In this document: positions 16,265 to 25,438 of the stretch, piece after piece
How the letters are laid out: each line of letters starts with the position of its first letter
Numbering within the stretch: the stretch's first letter is position 1
NCBI GenBank assembly: GCA_016280395.1
Contig: JAEEGQ010000143.1
Coordinates: forward strand, 1-64,000
DNA: 64,000 bases
From: Lachnospiraceae bacterium
Lineage (GTDB): Bacteria; Bacillota; Clostridia; Lachnospirales; Lachnospiraceae
Direction of reading: 5' to 3'
Notes under the pieces: generated by a model
What the model was told of the DNA's origin: nothing
The model's input: the letters and a program-made list of their open reading frames with translations, nothing else
The model's database searches: none
Position numbers and translations under genes: made by a program

Positions 16265-16537
16265 GTGGAGACAAAAACGGGGAAAACAAAATGCCGGACA
16301 GTGCTGTTTGCGTTATATGCGCTGCTGCTGGTAGCGATGGCTGTGGCAGGTACCGCATACTGCTACAAACTGAAAGGGGAGTCTGAAACACGAATTGTCG
16401 CAGGCTATGAGCCTGATACGCGTGAAGGGAAAGGCGCTGTCGGCGCTGTCGGAGATGTAAGGCCGGGAGAAGAGGGCAATACTCTTGACATCGAAGAAGG
16501 TAATGAGGTCCCTCTTGCAGAGCCGCAAGAAAAATAA
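16265..16537 (+). CDS. Small membrane-anchored acidic protein of unknown function
   Basis: A 90-residue protein with one N-terminal membrane helix (about residues 10-32) and a hydrophilic, acidic C-terminal tail rich in Glu, Gly and Val that would face outside. GTG start, with AAAAAAGGAG 10 bases upstream, two bases after the stop of the glycosylphosphotransferase. The tight coupling suggests a role in the same process, possibly as a partner of that enzyme. I do not recognise the family. Confidence 0.6.
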   Translation: METKTGKTKCRTVLFALYALLLVAMAVAGTAYCYKLKGESETRIVAGYEPDTREGKGAVGAVGDVRPGEEGNTLDIEEGNEVPLAEPQEK

Positions 16538-16627
16538 TACACAATCCGGTTCCTGCCCCGGAATTTCCGGGCGACATGGCAACCGTTCCGGCTGTACGGA
16601 GCAGATGCAGACCTGAAGGTGATGTAA

Positions 16628-17152
16628 ATGTCAAAAACAATAAAAATCCTGATAGCACTGGCTTGTTCGCTGCTTGTCGTGTCTGCGATATTCTTTTTTT
16701 CCGAGCAGTCGGGGGAAGAGTCCCATGAGAAAAGCGGGAAAGTGGCCTCATCGCTGGCCAAAACCATAGCGGACATGTCCAACGGAGCCATTAAGGATTA
16801 TGAGCTCAGATATATCGAAAAAGCGCTCGATTATCCGGTGCGCAAGTTTGCGCATTTGTCCATATATTTCGGACTGGGCTTTGTGTTTTATCTGTCGGCT
16901 GTATTGATCCAAAACGGGAAGAAACGCCCTTTATTTATCCTTGTCTGTCTTGTGCTGGTGGTGCTCGTGGCTTCTGCCGACGAGATAAACCAGTTTTTCA
17001 AAGATGGCAGGGGAGCATCTTTCAAAGATGTGCTGATCGATACTGCGGGCGGGGCGCTGGGCGTATATTTTTACTATATCCTGACAGACTTTGCAGGGCA
17101 TGTAAAAGCGCTCTTTAAAGGAAAAGACGATCACGCAAAAGATAATAGTTAA
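16628..17152 (+). CDS. VanZ-like membrane protein
   Basis: A 174-residue membrane protein of the VanZ family. It has an N-terminal helix, then VRKFAHLSIYFGLG, a hydrophobic block, then ADEINQFFKDGRG and FKDVLIDTAGG. The conserved His, Asp-Glu and Gln positions match the homologue at 367-804. A polar stretch after the first helix (about 27-60) may form an external loop. VanZ genes recur in cell-envelope polysaccharide loci of Clostridia, but the function is not known. Confidence 0.85.
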   Translation: MSKTIKILIALACSLLVVSAIFFFSEQSGEESHEKSGKVASSLAKTIADMSNGAIKDYELRYIEKALDYPVRKFAHLSIYFGLGFVFYLSAVLIQNGKKRPLFILVCLVLVVLVASADEINQFFKDGRGASFKDVLIDTAGGALGVYFYYILTDFAGHVKALFKGKDDHAKDNS

Positions 17153-17176
17153 ATTGGGGCATGTGTTTGGTCATAT

Positions 17177-17365
17177 ATGGGGAAGCTGAAATCCTTCGGG
17201 GTACCGGAGGAAGCATGGCTGTCTTTCTTAAATGGCGGACGCATGCTTTTGGTGTTTTTTGAAGCTTTTGATATTTACTACCCGGATATTGTGTCCGGGA
17301 TTTGCATATTGACGGTGAACGTTATGGTGACTGTTGTTTCCGCATTGCTGTATCCTGCGGGATAG
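17177..17365 (+). CDS. Possible small hydrophobic protein (doubtful)
   Basis: An open frame of 62 codons with a hydrophobic C-terminal half that could span the membrane (from GICILTVNVMVTVVSALL). There is no convincing RBS before the ATG, and a hairpin (CCCGGA 17281-17286 with TCCGGG 17294-17299) lies inside it. It may be untranslated spacer between the VanZ gene and the next glycosyltransferase. Confidence 0.25.
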   Translation: MGKLKSFGVPEEAWLSFLNGGRMLLVFFEAFDIYYPDIVSGICILTVNVMVTVVSALLYPAG

Positions 17366-17387
17366 TTACTTATCGGAGGATTGTTGA

Positions 17388-18386
17388 ATGATCATTATTT
17401 CAGACTGTTTAACCCAAAAGATAGATGAGGGTTGTCTTAAGGTGGCAAATTCGCTGGCCCGGAGGATAAAAGAAGCAGATCCGGGTTCTGTTCTTGTGTC
17501 ATACGGTAAAAAGACGGACAGCTCCGACATCCATCTGGATCTTAACAGGTTTTTTATAAACCGGTCACTGAAGAAAGTCATAAAGGACAAAAACGAAACG
17601 GTCCTTTATATCCCTTTTGCGTCGAATACGCTCGGAAGTGCCGTAAGGCTTTATGTCATGAGCAAAATGACAAAGAAGCTGAAAGTCGTTTTCTGCCTCA
17701 GATACCAGATGGACAGGAGAACGACAGGACTCTTGAGGAGAAGCGGCGCAGAGATACTGGCGCTCTCCAAAGAATCTTACGATTATTATCTTGAAAAGAT
17801 CGGGAACGCCAGGTATATAAAGACCGGCGTGGATACCGCCAAGTTCTGTCCCGCATCTGCGGAAAAGAAAGCAGAGCTCAGAAAGAAATACGGCATTTCT
17901 CCGGACAAGAAGGTCATCCTGCATGTCGGACATCTCAAAGAAGGCCGCAATGTAGAGAAAATGCTCAATATCCCGGATGAATACCAGGTCGTTCTTGTCG
18001 TGAGCTCGGTTACGGAGAAAAATCCCGGGCTGCAGAGCAAACTGGAGGAGAAGGGCAATATCATGATAATCGACAGGTATATCGAGAATATCCAGGAAGT
18101 ATACCAAATGTCGGATATCTATTTCTTTCCTGTGACAGAGGTCGAAAACTGCATTGATGTTCCGCTGTCAGTGCTTGAAGCGGCTTCATGTAACATACCG
18201 ATTGTAACCACACCCTATGGAGAAGTAAAAGAACTTATCGGAAATGATGGGTTTTACGAACTGAAGTCTTTCGAAAGTGATGATCTCAGGAAACTGTTTG
18301 ATACTGTATTGTCCGGAAAATTCGAGGATATAAGGAAAACAGCCATTGAATACGACTGGAACAGATCCGTTCGGGAAATAATATAA
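17388..18386 (+). CDS. Glycosyltransferase family 4
   Basis: A 332-residue GT-B enzyme with a short N-terminal domain and a typical GT4 nucleotide-sugar half from about residue 160 (KKVILHVGHLKEGRN, MSDIYFFPV, then PLSVLEAASCNIPIVTTP with the donor-binding Glu). It is shorter than usual (about 370-400), mainly in the acceptor-binding half. GGAGG lies 9 bases before the ATG. It adds one sugar to the lipid-linked repeat unit at the inner membrane face. Sugar and linkage are unknown. Confidence 0.85.
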   Translation: MIIISDCLTQKIDEGCLKVANSLARRIKEADPGSVLVSYGKKTDSSDIHLDLNRFFINRSLKKVIKDKNETVLYIPFASNTLGSAVRLYVMSKMTKKLKVVFCLRYQMDRRTTGLLRRSGAEILALSKESYDYYLEKIGNARYIKTGVDTAKFCPASAEKKAELRKKYGISPDKKVILHVGHLKEGRNVEKMLNIPDEYQVVLVVSSVTEKNPGLQSKLEEKGNIMIIDRYIENIQEVYQMSDIYFFPVTEVENCIDVPLSVLEAASCNIPIVTTPYGEVKELIGNDGFYELKSFESDDLRKLFDTVLSGKFEDIRKTAIEYDWNRSVREII

Positions 18387-18414
18387 GATTGGAGTTTAGG
18401 GGAAAGATAAACTT

Positions 18415-19581
18415 ATGAGAAAAAAAGTATTGATTGTATCAATATCCCTTTATAACGGCGGCGCTGAGAAGAGCCTGGTCAATATGCTTAACGAAATGCC
18501 GCAGGACAGGTACGATATCGACCTTTTGCTTTTCAGAAAAGAGGGAATGTTCCTGCCTCAGGTTCCAAAGTGGGTAAATATCCTCGATACTCCGGATGAT
18601 CTGAGAAAACTGTATGCTCCGCTCAGTAAAAGCGGAAACCGTTTTTTTACGAAACTTGTCGGGACCGTTGCAGCCAGGATAAAAGAATCTGTACGCGGCA
18701 AAAGGGAGGGATACAGGTGGAAGAGGTTTTATTCAAAAAAGATCGGGAAGCTTGTACAGAAGTATGATGTGGCGATAGCTTATACCAGCGGGGAAGCAAT
18801 GTTCTTTGTTGGGGACAAGGTAGATGCCGGAAAAAAGATAGTTTGGATACATAACGACTTTAGAAGCGCGAACTATCCTAAGGAGTACTGTTACGATTAT
18901 TACAAGAATATGGAGCTGGTCACCATTTCGGAGGAATGTGCAAGGATTGTTGAGCAGGAGTTTTCAGATCTACATAAAAAAGTTTACAGTATCGCAAACA
19001 TCACATCTTCGGTAGTGACAAGAAAGAGGGCGGAAGAATTTTACCCGAAGGAATTCGATAAAAACGATCTTAATATAGTCTCTGTAGGACGTCTTATGAA
19101 GCAGAAGGGCTTCGATTATGCCATAGAAGCCGCGGCTGTTTTAAGGGAGCGGGGCTTAGATTTTAAATGGTACATCATCGGCGACGGTGATCTAAAAAAG
19201 AAATTGCAGGCTATGATCAAGGAGAGAAAGCTTGATGACTGCTTTTATCTCATAGGAGCCAGAGACAATCCGTACCCGTATATGAAAAACTGCGACATCT
19301 TTGCGCAGACATCCAGGTTTGAAGGAAAATCCGTCGTGCTTGATGAGGCAAAGATAGTCGGCGCTCCGATCCTTGTTACAAAGTATCCGACGGTATTTGA
19401 TCAAATAGAGGATCAGAAAGAAGGCTGTATCGTTGAGATAGACCCGGGAGCGATCGCGGATGGCATAGAAAAGATGATCAGGGAGCCGGAACTCAGAAGA
19501 TCGCTTAAGGAATATCTGCTGGCGCATGATTACGGAAACCAGCATGAGATATCAAAGTATATCGAAGTAATTGATGCATAA
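18415..19581 (+). CDS. Glycosyltransferase family 4
   Basis: A 388-residue GT4 enzyme. The start LIVSISLYNGGAEKSL is the acceptor-side loop common in this family. The C-terminal half has VSVGRLMKQKGFDYAIEA, YIIGDGDLKKKL and, for the donor site, FEGKSVVLDEAK. The putative second Glu of the EX7E motif is present. It follows the previous GT4 after 28 bases in the same run. Donor and acceptor are unknown. Confidence 0.88.
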   Translation: MRKKVLIVSISLYNGGAEKSLVNMLNEMPQDRYDIDLLLFRKEGMFLPQVPKWVNILDTPDDLRKLYAPLSKSGNRFFTKLVGTVAARIKESVRGKREGYRWKRFYSKKIGKLVQKYDVAIAYTSGEAMFFVGDKVDAGKKIVWIHNDFRSANYPKEYCYDYYKNMELVTISEECARIVEQEFSDLHKKVYSIANITSSVVTRKRAEEFYPKEFDKNDLNIVSVGRLMKQKGFDYAIEAAAVLRERGLDFKWYIIGDGDLKKKLQAMIKERKLDDCFYLIGARDNPYPYMKNCDIFAQTSRFEGKSVVLDEAKIVGAPILVTKYPTVFDQIEDQKEGCIVEIDPGAIADGIEKMIREPELRRSLKEYLLAHDYGNQHEISKYIEVIDA

Positions 19582-19600
19582 GTGGAACGGAAGTGTGACT

Positions 19601-20683
19601 ATGAACGGGAAAAAAATCTGTATGGTAGTTCCGTCATTATCGGGAGGCGGAGCCGAGAGAGTCGTCAGTGTTTTGGCTACGGCATTGGCCGAGCTGGGTA
19701 AGGATGTTTTTATCATAATTCACAGACACGCTAAGATCGCCGAATATGAAATATCGGAAAAGGTTCATGTCTGTTATCTTGATGACGGGAAATATTCTAA
19801 AAACAAATTCATCGCCAGGTCACAGAGAGTGCTTGCCGTCAGAAAATATCTGATCGATAACAAGATAGATGTCGTAGTTCCTTTCTTGGACAGCTGCATG
19901 AAGCATACTTTTCTTGCCACAAGAGGGTTAAAGATCAGATTCGTTTCTACACTCAGGAATAACCCATACGAGAGAACAAAACAGGAATCAAGAAGCTGTG
20001 ATCATATCGCACGAAAAGCAGATGCCAATTTTGTTCAGAATGATATGCAAAAGGAATATTTTCCGAGCAAGGTACAGGAAAAAACATTTGTGGTCCCAAA
20101 TCCGGTCAGCAGGGTATTCTTTTTGGGCGAGAGAGTAGTCAGACCGGAAATAGAGAAGATTGTTGCGATAGGCAGGTTGATGGACCAGAAAAATTATCCA
20201 AGATTGCTGGCAGCTATGGCTATAGTCAGAAAGAGCCGGCCGGGAGTGAAACTGAGTATTTACGGAGTCGGTGAACTTGAAAGCGCGCTGGAAAAGATGA
20301 TAGTCAAAAAAGGCCTGGGAGATTGTGTGCAGCTTTGCGGAAGAACAGATAATGTCACGGAAGTCCTTTCGGAAAACGACCTCTTTGTCATGAGCTCCGA
20401 TTACGAAGGCATGCCAAATGCGCTGATGGAGGCTATGGCCTTCGGCATGCCCTGCGTTTCAACGGATTGTCCCACAGGCCCTGCCGGGCTTATCGGTGAC
20501 AATGAACGCGGGATGCTTGCAAAGCTCGATAACGGTGAGGATCTTGCGCAGAAGATCATGTTTATGATGGAAAATACAGAGCTTGCCCGGGAAAAAGGGA
20601 AAAAGGCAAGAGAATATATGAAGGCGCACTATTCGGAGGATGCCATTGCAAAGGAATTTTACGATAAGTGCACCGCATTCTGA
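19601..20683 (+). CDS. Glycosyltransferase family 4
   Basis: A 360-residue GT4 enzyme with SGGGAERVVSVLATAL at the N terminus and, in the donor half, VAIGRLMDQKNYPRLLAA, GVGELE and YEGMPNALMEAMAFGMP. The motif DCPTGPAGLI following it is typical of GalNAc- or GlcNAc-using GT4 enzymes of capsule loci, so a HexNAc donor is a reasonable guess. The start at 19601 fits homologous starts (MNGKKICMVVPSL). The longer frame from 19571 would overlap the preceding gene. Confidence 0.88.
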   Translation: MNGKKICMVVPSLSGGGAERVVSVLATALAELGKDVFIIIHRHAKIAEYEISEKVHVCYLDDGKYSKNKFIARSQRVLAVRKYLIDNKIDVVVPFLDSCMKHTFLATRGLKIRFVSTLRNNPYERTKQESRSCDHIARKADANFVQNDMQKEYFPSKVQEKTFVVPNPVSRVFFLGERVVRPEIEKIVAIGRLMDQKNYPRLLAAMAIVRKSRPGVKLSIYGVGELESALEKMIVKKGLGDCVQLCGRTDNVTEVLSENDLFVMSSDYEGMPNALMEAMAFGMPCVSTDCPTGPAGLIGDNERGMLAKLDNGEDLAQKIMFMMENTELAREKGKKAREYMKAHYSEDAIAKEFYDKCTAF

Positions 20684-20719
20684 AAGTAACAGGGAAGGAA
20701 AACTTGGGGGGACAGTAAC

Positions 20720-21760
20720 TTGGACGAGCAGGTATCAGTTGTAATACCGATCTATAATGCGGCAGACTATCTTGAGGCCTGCCTTAATGCCGTTTGCGCC
20801 CAGAGTCATTCGAAGGTTGAGATCATCCTGGTAAATGACGGCTCCACGGACGGTACTCAGGCGATAATCGACAGGTACAGCAGGTATGATGCACGGGTAA
20901 AAGCGATAGAGACGGAAAACCACGGTGTTTCCGAAGCAAGAAACACGGGAATTGAGAACGCGGGCGGGAAATACATCACCTTTATCGATGCCGACGATAT
21001 CCCCAATATGGACCTTATCGAGAAATATGTTGAGGCAAAAAACGGCTTTGGAAACGAGGCGGCACTGGTACTGACCGGGATGAACTGGTACAATGCCAGG
21101 AACAAAGGGAAAAAATATGAGAATCATATCCTTGCGGAAGCGGACGGATATGAAATGGGAAAGCGGTATCTGCTTGGGAAAAACAAGACCCATTACCTTG
21201 TCTGGCTGATGCTCTTTAACTTCGTGACCAACAAGATGTATGACCTTGAGGCCATAAAACGGAATGGCATCAGATTCAGGAGAGACATAAAAAACGGCGA
21301 GGATCTGACCTTTAATCTTGATTACATGAAAAAGGTCCCCGGCGGGTACGGGGTGATAAACGAACCACTGTACAGATACATCAGACGCACCGAGGCCAGC
21401 CTCTCGCTTTCCTACTACGAGGGCTGTATAGAGCACACAAGGGCCATATACCAGGATCTTTATGATTTTGTTTCGGCTCAGGAAGGCTGTACGGAGGACG
21501 ATAAGCTTGTGATAGCGGCGACGGGCTTTACCGACTGGGTTTCAAGGCTTACAGCCTTATATTACTGCAAGGACTGCGGACAGAACTGCCGCTTAAGATA
21601 CAGACGGATAAGAAAAGAGGTCAACAGCCCCGAGTTTAAGCGCATCCTTGAAGAGATCTTTAAAGCGGGAAAGATATCGAAGATCCGGTATAAAACACTT
21701 AAGACCGGGGATTTCAGGCTGTTTATAATCCTGAGATGGTTCTACAGGATATTCAAATAG
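20720..21760 (+). CDS. Glycosyltransferase family 2
   Basis: A 346-residue GT-A enzyme. Residues 1-100 hold the nucleotide-sugar core: VSVVIPIYN, LVNDGSTDGT and the metal-binding FIDADD. The C-terminal part has NGEDLTFNLDYM as in many capsule GT2 enzymes. The start is TTG at 20720 with a GGGGGGA RBS, because no ATG or GTG exists before the essential first strand. It is the first GT2 in the run. Confidence 0.87.
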   Translation: MDEQVSVVIPIYNAADYLEACLNAVCAQSHSKVEIILVNDGSTDGTQAIIDRYSRYDARVKAIETENHGVSEARNTGIENAGGKYITFIDADDIPNMDLIEKYVEAKNGFGNEAALVLTGMNWYNARNKGKKYENHILAEADGYEMGKRYLLGKNKTHYLVWLMLFNFVTNKMYDLEAIKRNGIRFRRDIKNGEDLTFNLDYMKKVPGGYGVINEPLYRYIRRTEASLSLSYYEGCIEHTRAIYQDLYDFVSAQEGCTEDDKLVIAATGFTDWVSRLTALYYCKDCGQNCRLRYRRIRKEVNSPEFKRILEEIFKAGKISKIRYKTLKTGDFRLFIILRWFYRIFK

Positions 21761-21774
21761 ACGGAGGAAAAGGT

Positions 21775-23034
21775 ATGGACAGCGGGCACTGTATGCCGAG
21801 GATCCTGATCGTTACTTCCGGGATACTGCCTGTACCGGCGGTTTGGGGCGGAGCCGTGGAACGGCTTGTTACCGATATCCTTGATGAAAACGAGAAGAGA
21901 AAAAAAGCTGAGATAACGGTCGTTACTATCGCAAATGAACGGATCCGTCCGGAACGTTACGAATGTTCGAAGATCATCCAGGTGATGTATCCCAAGGTTC
22001 TTTGCTTTTTCGACCTGATGATCGACAAGCTGCTGAGGAGCCTGCATGCAAAGAACACGGTCAGATTGTTTGATAAAAGGCTTGCAAATGCCGCAGATCC
22101 TTCGGAATATGATCTGATCGTTATTGAAAATCTGACGCATCTTGCAAGAGTGATCCAAAAAAGAGCCAAAAAAACCGGCAGTAAAGCAAAGATGTTTTTC
22201 CATATCCACAACCAGATCGATATGTACCGCTCGCCTGCGGTCATACGAAAGCTTACGGACAGCGGCGTGGAATTCCTTACTGTCAGCGGATATCTTAAAA
22301 ACGAGATACTTAAAGTGTCTCCGGACTCCCGGGCAACGGTGCTTTACAACGGCACAGACTTGAGGCTTTTGGATCCCGGGCTGAGGGAAAGACAAAAGGA
22401 ACTGCGTGAACAATTCGGTATTCCTTCAAATGCAAGAGTTGTTCTTTACGCCGGCAGGATAATACCCGAAAAAGGCATTCTTGAGCTTGTAGAGGCCTTT
22501 TTCGAGCACCTTTGTTCCACTTCCGGATCCAATCTTTGTCTTGTGATCGCAGGTGGCGGTGTAAGGTTGGTAGGAGGCCGGACGAAATATGAGAGAAAGG
22601 TGAACTCAGAGCTGCTCCTGTTGAGAGGGCACGAAGTGAGACTCGGACGGTTATCTTATGAACAGGTTCCCAAAGTATATGCTGCAGCGGATGTCCTTGC
22701 AGTTCCGACTGTGGTAGACGAAGCCTTCGGAATGTCCGTTCTTGAGGGAATGGCAATGGGGCTTCCGGTCATTACCACGGCTACGGGCGGGGTACCTGAG
22801 GTGCTCGGCGGAAAAGACGGGTATTTAGAGGTATCAAGAGACGATCTTGTAAGGGATCTTACAGAAGTCCTTAACAGGATAAATTCAAAGGAGTACGGAC
22901 CTGTGCTCGAAGAAATGGGAAAACGGAACAGGGAAGAGGTCCTGAAAAGAGAAGGGTTTGACAGATCGGATTATTATGACAGATTCCTTACTGCCGTCTG
23001 CAATGCTCCGGAGGTAAACAACGGTCATGAGTGA
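21775..23034 (+). CDS. Glycosyltransferase family 4
   Basis: A 419-residue GT4 enzyme opening with ILIVTSGILPVPAVWGGAVE, a common acceptor-loop pattern. The donor domain has VVLYAGRIIPEKGILELVEAF and the complete EX7E segment EAFGMSVLEGMAMGLPVI. The start at 21775 has GGAGG 8 bases upstream, and the ATG at 21736 lies inside the previous gene. Its stop overlaps the next gene's start by 8 bases, so the two are coupled. Confidence 0.88.
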   Translation: MDSGHCMPRILIVTSGILPVPAVWGGAVERLVTDILDENEKRKKAEITVVTIANERIRPERYECSKIIQVMYPKVLCFFDLMIDKLLRSLHAKNTVRLFDKRLANAADPSEYDLIVIENLTHLARVIQKRAKKTGSKAKMFFHIHNQIDMYRSPAVIRKLTDSGVEFLTVSGYLKNEILKVSPDSRATVLYNGTDLRLLDPGLRERQKELREQFGIPSNARVVLYAGRIIPEKGILELVEAFFEHLCSTSGSNLCLVIAGGGVRLVGGRTKYERKVNSELLLLRGHEVRLGRLSYEQVPKVYAAADVLAVPTVVDEAFGMSVLEGMAMGLPVITTATGGVPEVLGGKDGYLEVSRDDLVRDLTEVLNRINSKEYGPVLEEMGKRNREEVLKREGFDRSDYYDRFLTAVCNAPEVNNGHE

Positions 23035-23971
23035 GCTTATTTCGGTTATCATACCGGTTTACAACGTTGAAGGATATCTTGAAAAATGCATTGATTCCGT
23101 AAGAAGGCAGACTTACGGCGAGCTGCAGATAATACTTGTGGATGACGGTTCCACGGACGGTTCCGGAAAACTCTGCGACACAGCCGCAAAAGAGGACGGA
23201 AGGATCGAAGTCGTACACAAGACCAACGGCGGTCTTTCCTCCGCAAGAAATGCGGGTCTTGAAAAGGCAAAAGGCAGATATATCTGCTTTCCGGACAGTG
23301 ACGACTGGCTTGCTCCGTGCTTTGTCGAAAGCCTTTACAGGATCGCAAAGGAAAAGGATGCGGATATTGCCGTATGCGGCTTTAAACGCGTAAAGGATGA
23401 GAACGAAGCCGGTTTATGCGGAGCGGAGAGTGCGGAAATGGTGACGGAATACGACAATTATCATGCCGTAAAAGAAGTCATAGAAGAAAAGAATATAAAA
23501 TCCGTGGTCTGGAACAAACTCTATGCCTCATATCTGTTTGAAAACAGCAGGTTTTCCGAAGGACGGACCCACGAGGACGAGTTTATCACTTATAAACTGC
23601 TGTGGGAGAGTAAAAAGGTTGCGGAGACAGACCGTGTATTGTATTATTACAGAGTGCGTGACAACAGCATTACAGGGTCCGGCGATAAAGAGCTTTGGAA
23701 GAAAAGGGCCTATGATGTTTTTGATGCCCAGCATGAAAGATATCTTTTCTTCGACGAGAGGGAAAAAAAGCTGGCCGGCCCGGCTCTCGTGAAATACCTG
23801 GATTACCTGAAGCACAGTATCAGGAGCGGTCTTATACGGACCGCGGAGGATAAAAAAGAGGTTGCAAGACTGTACAGGGCAGATGCCCTTAAGGTCTTTA
23901 GATACAAAGGAACAGGGCTTGGCAAGAAATTTGCCGTTCTGGCATGGATGGTACTGATAAGGTTTTTGTGA
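23027..23971 (+). CDS. Glycosyltransferase family 2
   Basis: A 314-residue GT-A enzyme with VIIPVYNVEGYLEKCIDSV, LVDDGSTDGSGKLCD, GGLSSARNAG and a DxD-type FPDSDDW. EGRTHEDEFITYKL in the second half is typical of capsule GT2 proteins. It starts inside the end of the preceding GT4 gene with GGAGG upstream. It closes the first glycosyltransferase run. A promoter candidate lies immediately after it. Confidence 0.88.
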   Translation: MSELISVIIPVYNVEGYLEKCIDSVRRQTYGELQIILVDDGSTDGSGKLCDTAAKEDGRIEVVHKTNGGLSSARNAGLEKAKGRYICFPDSDDWLAPCFVESLYRIAKEKDADIAVCGFKRVKDENEAGLCGAESAEMVTEYDNYHAVKEVIEEKNIKSVVWNKLYASYLFENSRFSEGRTHEDEFITYKLLWESKKVAETDRVLYYYRVRDNSITGSGDKELWKKRAYDVFDAQHERYLFFDEREKKLAGPALVKYLDYLKHSIRSGLIRTAEDKKEVARLYRADALKVFRYKGTGLGKKFAVLAWMVLIRFL

Positions 23972-23974
23972 GCA

Positions 23975-24004
23975 TTGACAAAAACGTATATCCGGTTGTA
24001 TCAT
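23975..24004 (+). promoter_or_regulatory. Internal sigma-A promoter before the chain-length genes
   Basis: TTGACA (23975-23980) and TATCAT (23999-24004) have an 18-base spacer, in a 76-base AT-rich gap before the CpsC-like gene. This would allow CpsC/CpsD to be made separately from the upstream glycosyltransferases. Confidence 0.6.
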
Positions 24005-24047
24005 AAAAAATAATAAATTTTTAAGAATTAATGAATGGAGTGCTTGT

Positions 24048-24707
24048 ATGAACAAGAGTATCAAGATCGATGTGGGAAGGATATTCAGATCCTTACTTTC
24101 AAAATGGTATGTAATGGCTATAGTGGGCCTTCTGCTGGGCGGGATTGTCTTTAACTGGAGGTCTTCCATCAAACAGCAGTACAGCGCCTCGGTTTCGCTG
24201 TACAGTGCCGTTAACGGGTCCGTATCGGAGAACACTGCGCTGGCAAAGGCGATGCAGGCGTACGCAAGCGTCATCATGTCCAACAAGATCTCGGACCGTG
24301 CGGCAAGTATCATCGGAGATTACACCATCAGCGGTTCTTATATCCGTTCCGTGGTATGGGTAAACTATTCCCAGGATTCTCCCATCCTTTACATATCGGC
24401 AAACGATCCGAATCCCACAAAGGCTGTTTCGATAGTGAATGCCGTAGCGGAAGCGTTCATGATCGAGGCTCAGAACCTTACCGGAAAAGAAGGTGTCCAG
24501 ATACTCGATAAGGCATCCGAAGCCTATGCGGTTTCAACCGGTACAAGAAGATATACGGTACTTGCCATGATCGGCGGTGTTATGGCCACGGCTCTTGTGC
24601 TTGTTATCATGGAGCTGGTATCTGACAGGGTTTATCGTGTTGATGACGCCGAGCTGAACGGAAAACTTGAAGTGATCGGAATCATTCCCGACCAGAAGGG
24701 AGTATGA
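24048..24707 (+). CDS. CpsC/YveK-like chain-length determinant (Wzz domain)
   Basis: A 219-residue membrane protein with two helices (about 18-36 and 165-187) around an extracytoplasmic domain, and a C-terminal Pro-containing cytoplasmic tail. This is the layout of the CpsC/CapA half of Gram-positive polysaccharide co-polymerases. The family controls polymer length with Wzy and activates the partner kinase CpsD through the C-terminal tail. GGAG precedes the ATG. The CpsD-like gene follows after 8 bases. Confidence 0.88.
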   Translation: MNKSIKIDVGRIFRSLLSKWYVMAIVGLLLGGIVFNWRSSIKQQYSASVSLYSAVNGSVSENTALAKAMQAYASVIMSNKISDRAASIIGDYTISGSYIRSVVWVNYSQDSPILYISANDPNPTKAVSIVNAVAEAFMIEAQNLTGKEGVQILDKASEAYAVSTGTRRYTVLAMIGGVMATALVLVIMELVSDRVYRVDDAELNGKLEVIGIIPDQKGV

Positions 24708-24715
24708 CTTAAGAT

Positions 24716-25438
24716 ATGAGCCAGATAAAGAGTATTTATAAAAGCACTAATTCCATAATGAATGATGCATACGACAGGCTTGCGGCAAGGCTGTATATCA
24801 AGAAGCAGCAGGGTGAGCTTAAGGCGATCACGGTATGCGGTACGGAACCCGGAGTAGGGAGCACGACCATCTGCATAAATCTTGCCATTTCAATGGCTGA
24901 GGCAGGATGGAAGACACTGCTCATAGATGCTGACTTAAGGAAGGGCATCCGGGTAAAGCGGCTTAACGAGGAAACGACAGGCCTTGCGGAATATATCGAC
25001 CTTGGGAAAAAGCTTGAGGATGTTGTTTCAAAGACAAACCATCAGGGACTTTTTTATCTGTCCAGCGGAAATGTTAACGTTAATGCCGTAAGCGCCCTGT
25101 GTTCGGTAAGAATGAAGGAGCTGATGGCTAAGCTTAAGGAAGAATATGATTATATCATCCTTGACGCGCCCGCAATGTCTTCAGCCCCCGACGCGGCTAT
25201 TCTTTCAACCGTTGTTGACGGTATCCTGCTTGTTACGAGCCAGAAAAAAGGATATACAGTAAAGGCTATCGCAACCGCCCAGAAGCAGCTTGAGGAAGAC
25301 GGAGCGAACATTCTCGGTATTGTTGTGAACGACGTTGACGAAAACGAATACAGACGTGCGATGAAGAACTACGATTATTTCAAGAAGCATAAATATAAAA
25401 CGAAGAACAGCAAGAAGGGACAGAAAAACCATGAATAA
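24716..25438 (+). CDS. CpsD-like tyrosine kinase homologue with altered Walker A
   Basis: A 240-residue P-loop protein of the bacterial tyrosine kinase (BY-kinase) family, partner of CpsC. Walker A' is LLIDADLR (Asp71, Asp73), Walker B is IILDAP, and the C terminus holds a cluster of tyrosines (EYRRAMKNYDYFKKHKY) like the autophosphorylation tail. The Walker A loop reads GTEPGVGSTT (42-51), so the lysine expected at position 49 is a serine. That residue normally binds ATP phosphates, so kinase activity is uncertain. CpaE/TadZ-type relatives also lack this lysine. Its 3' end overlaps the next gene by 8 bases. Confidence 0.85.
   Translation: MSQIKSIYKSTNSIMNDAYDRLAARLYIKKQQGELKAITVCGTEPGVGSTTICINLAISMAEAGWKTLLIDADLRKGIRVKRLNEETTGLAEYIDLGKKLEDVVSKTNHQGLFYLSSGNVNVNAVSALCSVRMKELMAKLKEEYDYIILDAPAMSSAPDAAILSTVVDGILLVTSQKKGYTVKAIATAQKQLEEDGANILGIVVNDVDENEYRRAMKNYDYFKKHKYKTKNSKKGQKNHE

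Noticed and set aside
17281-17299. A terminator between the VanZ gene and the first GT4 gene
   Set aside because: The hairpin CCCGGA/TCCGGG is short and not followed by a T run.
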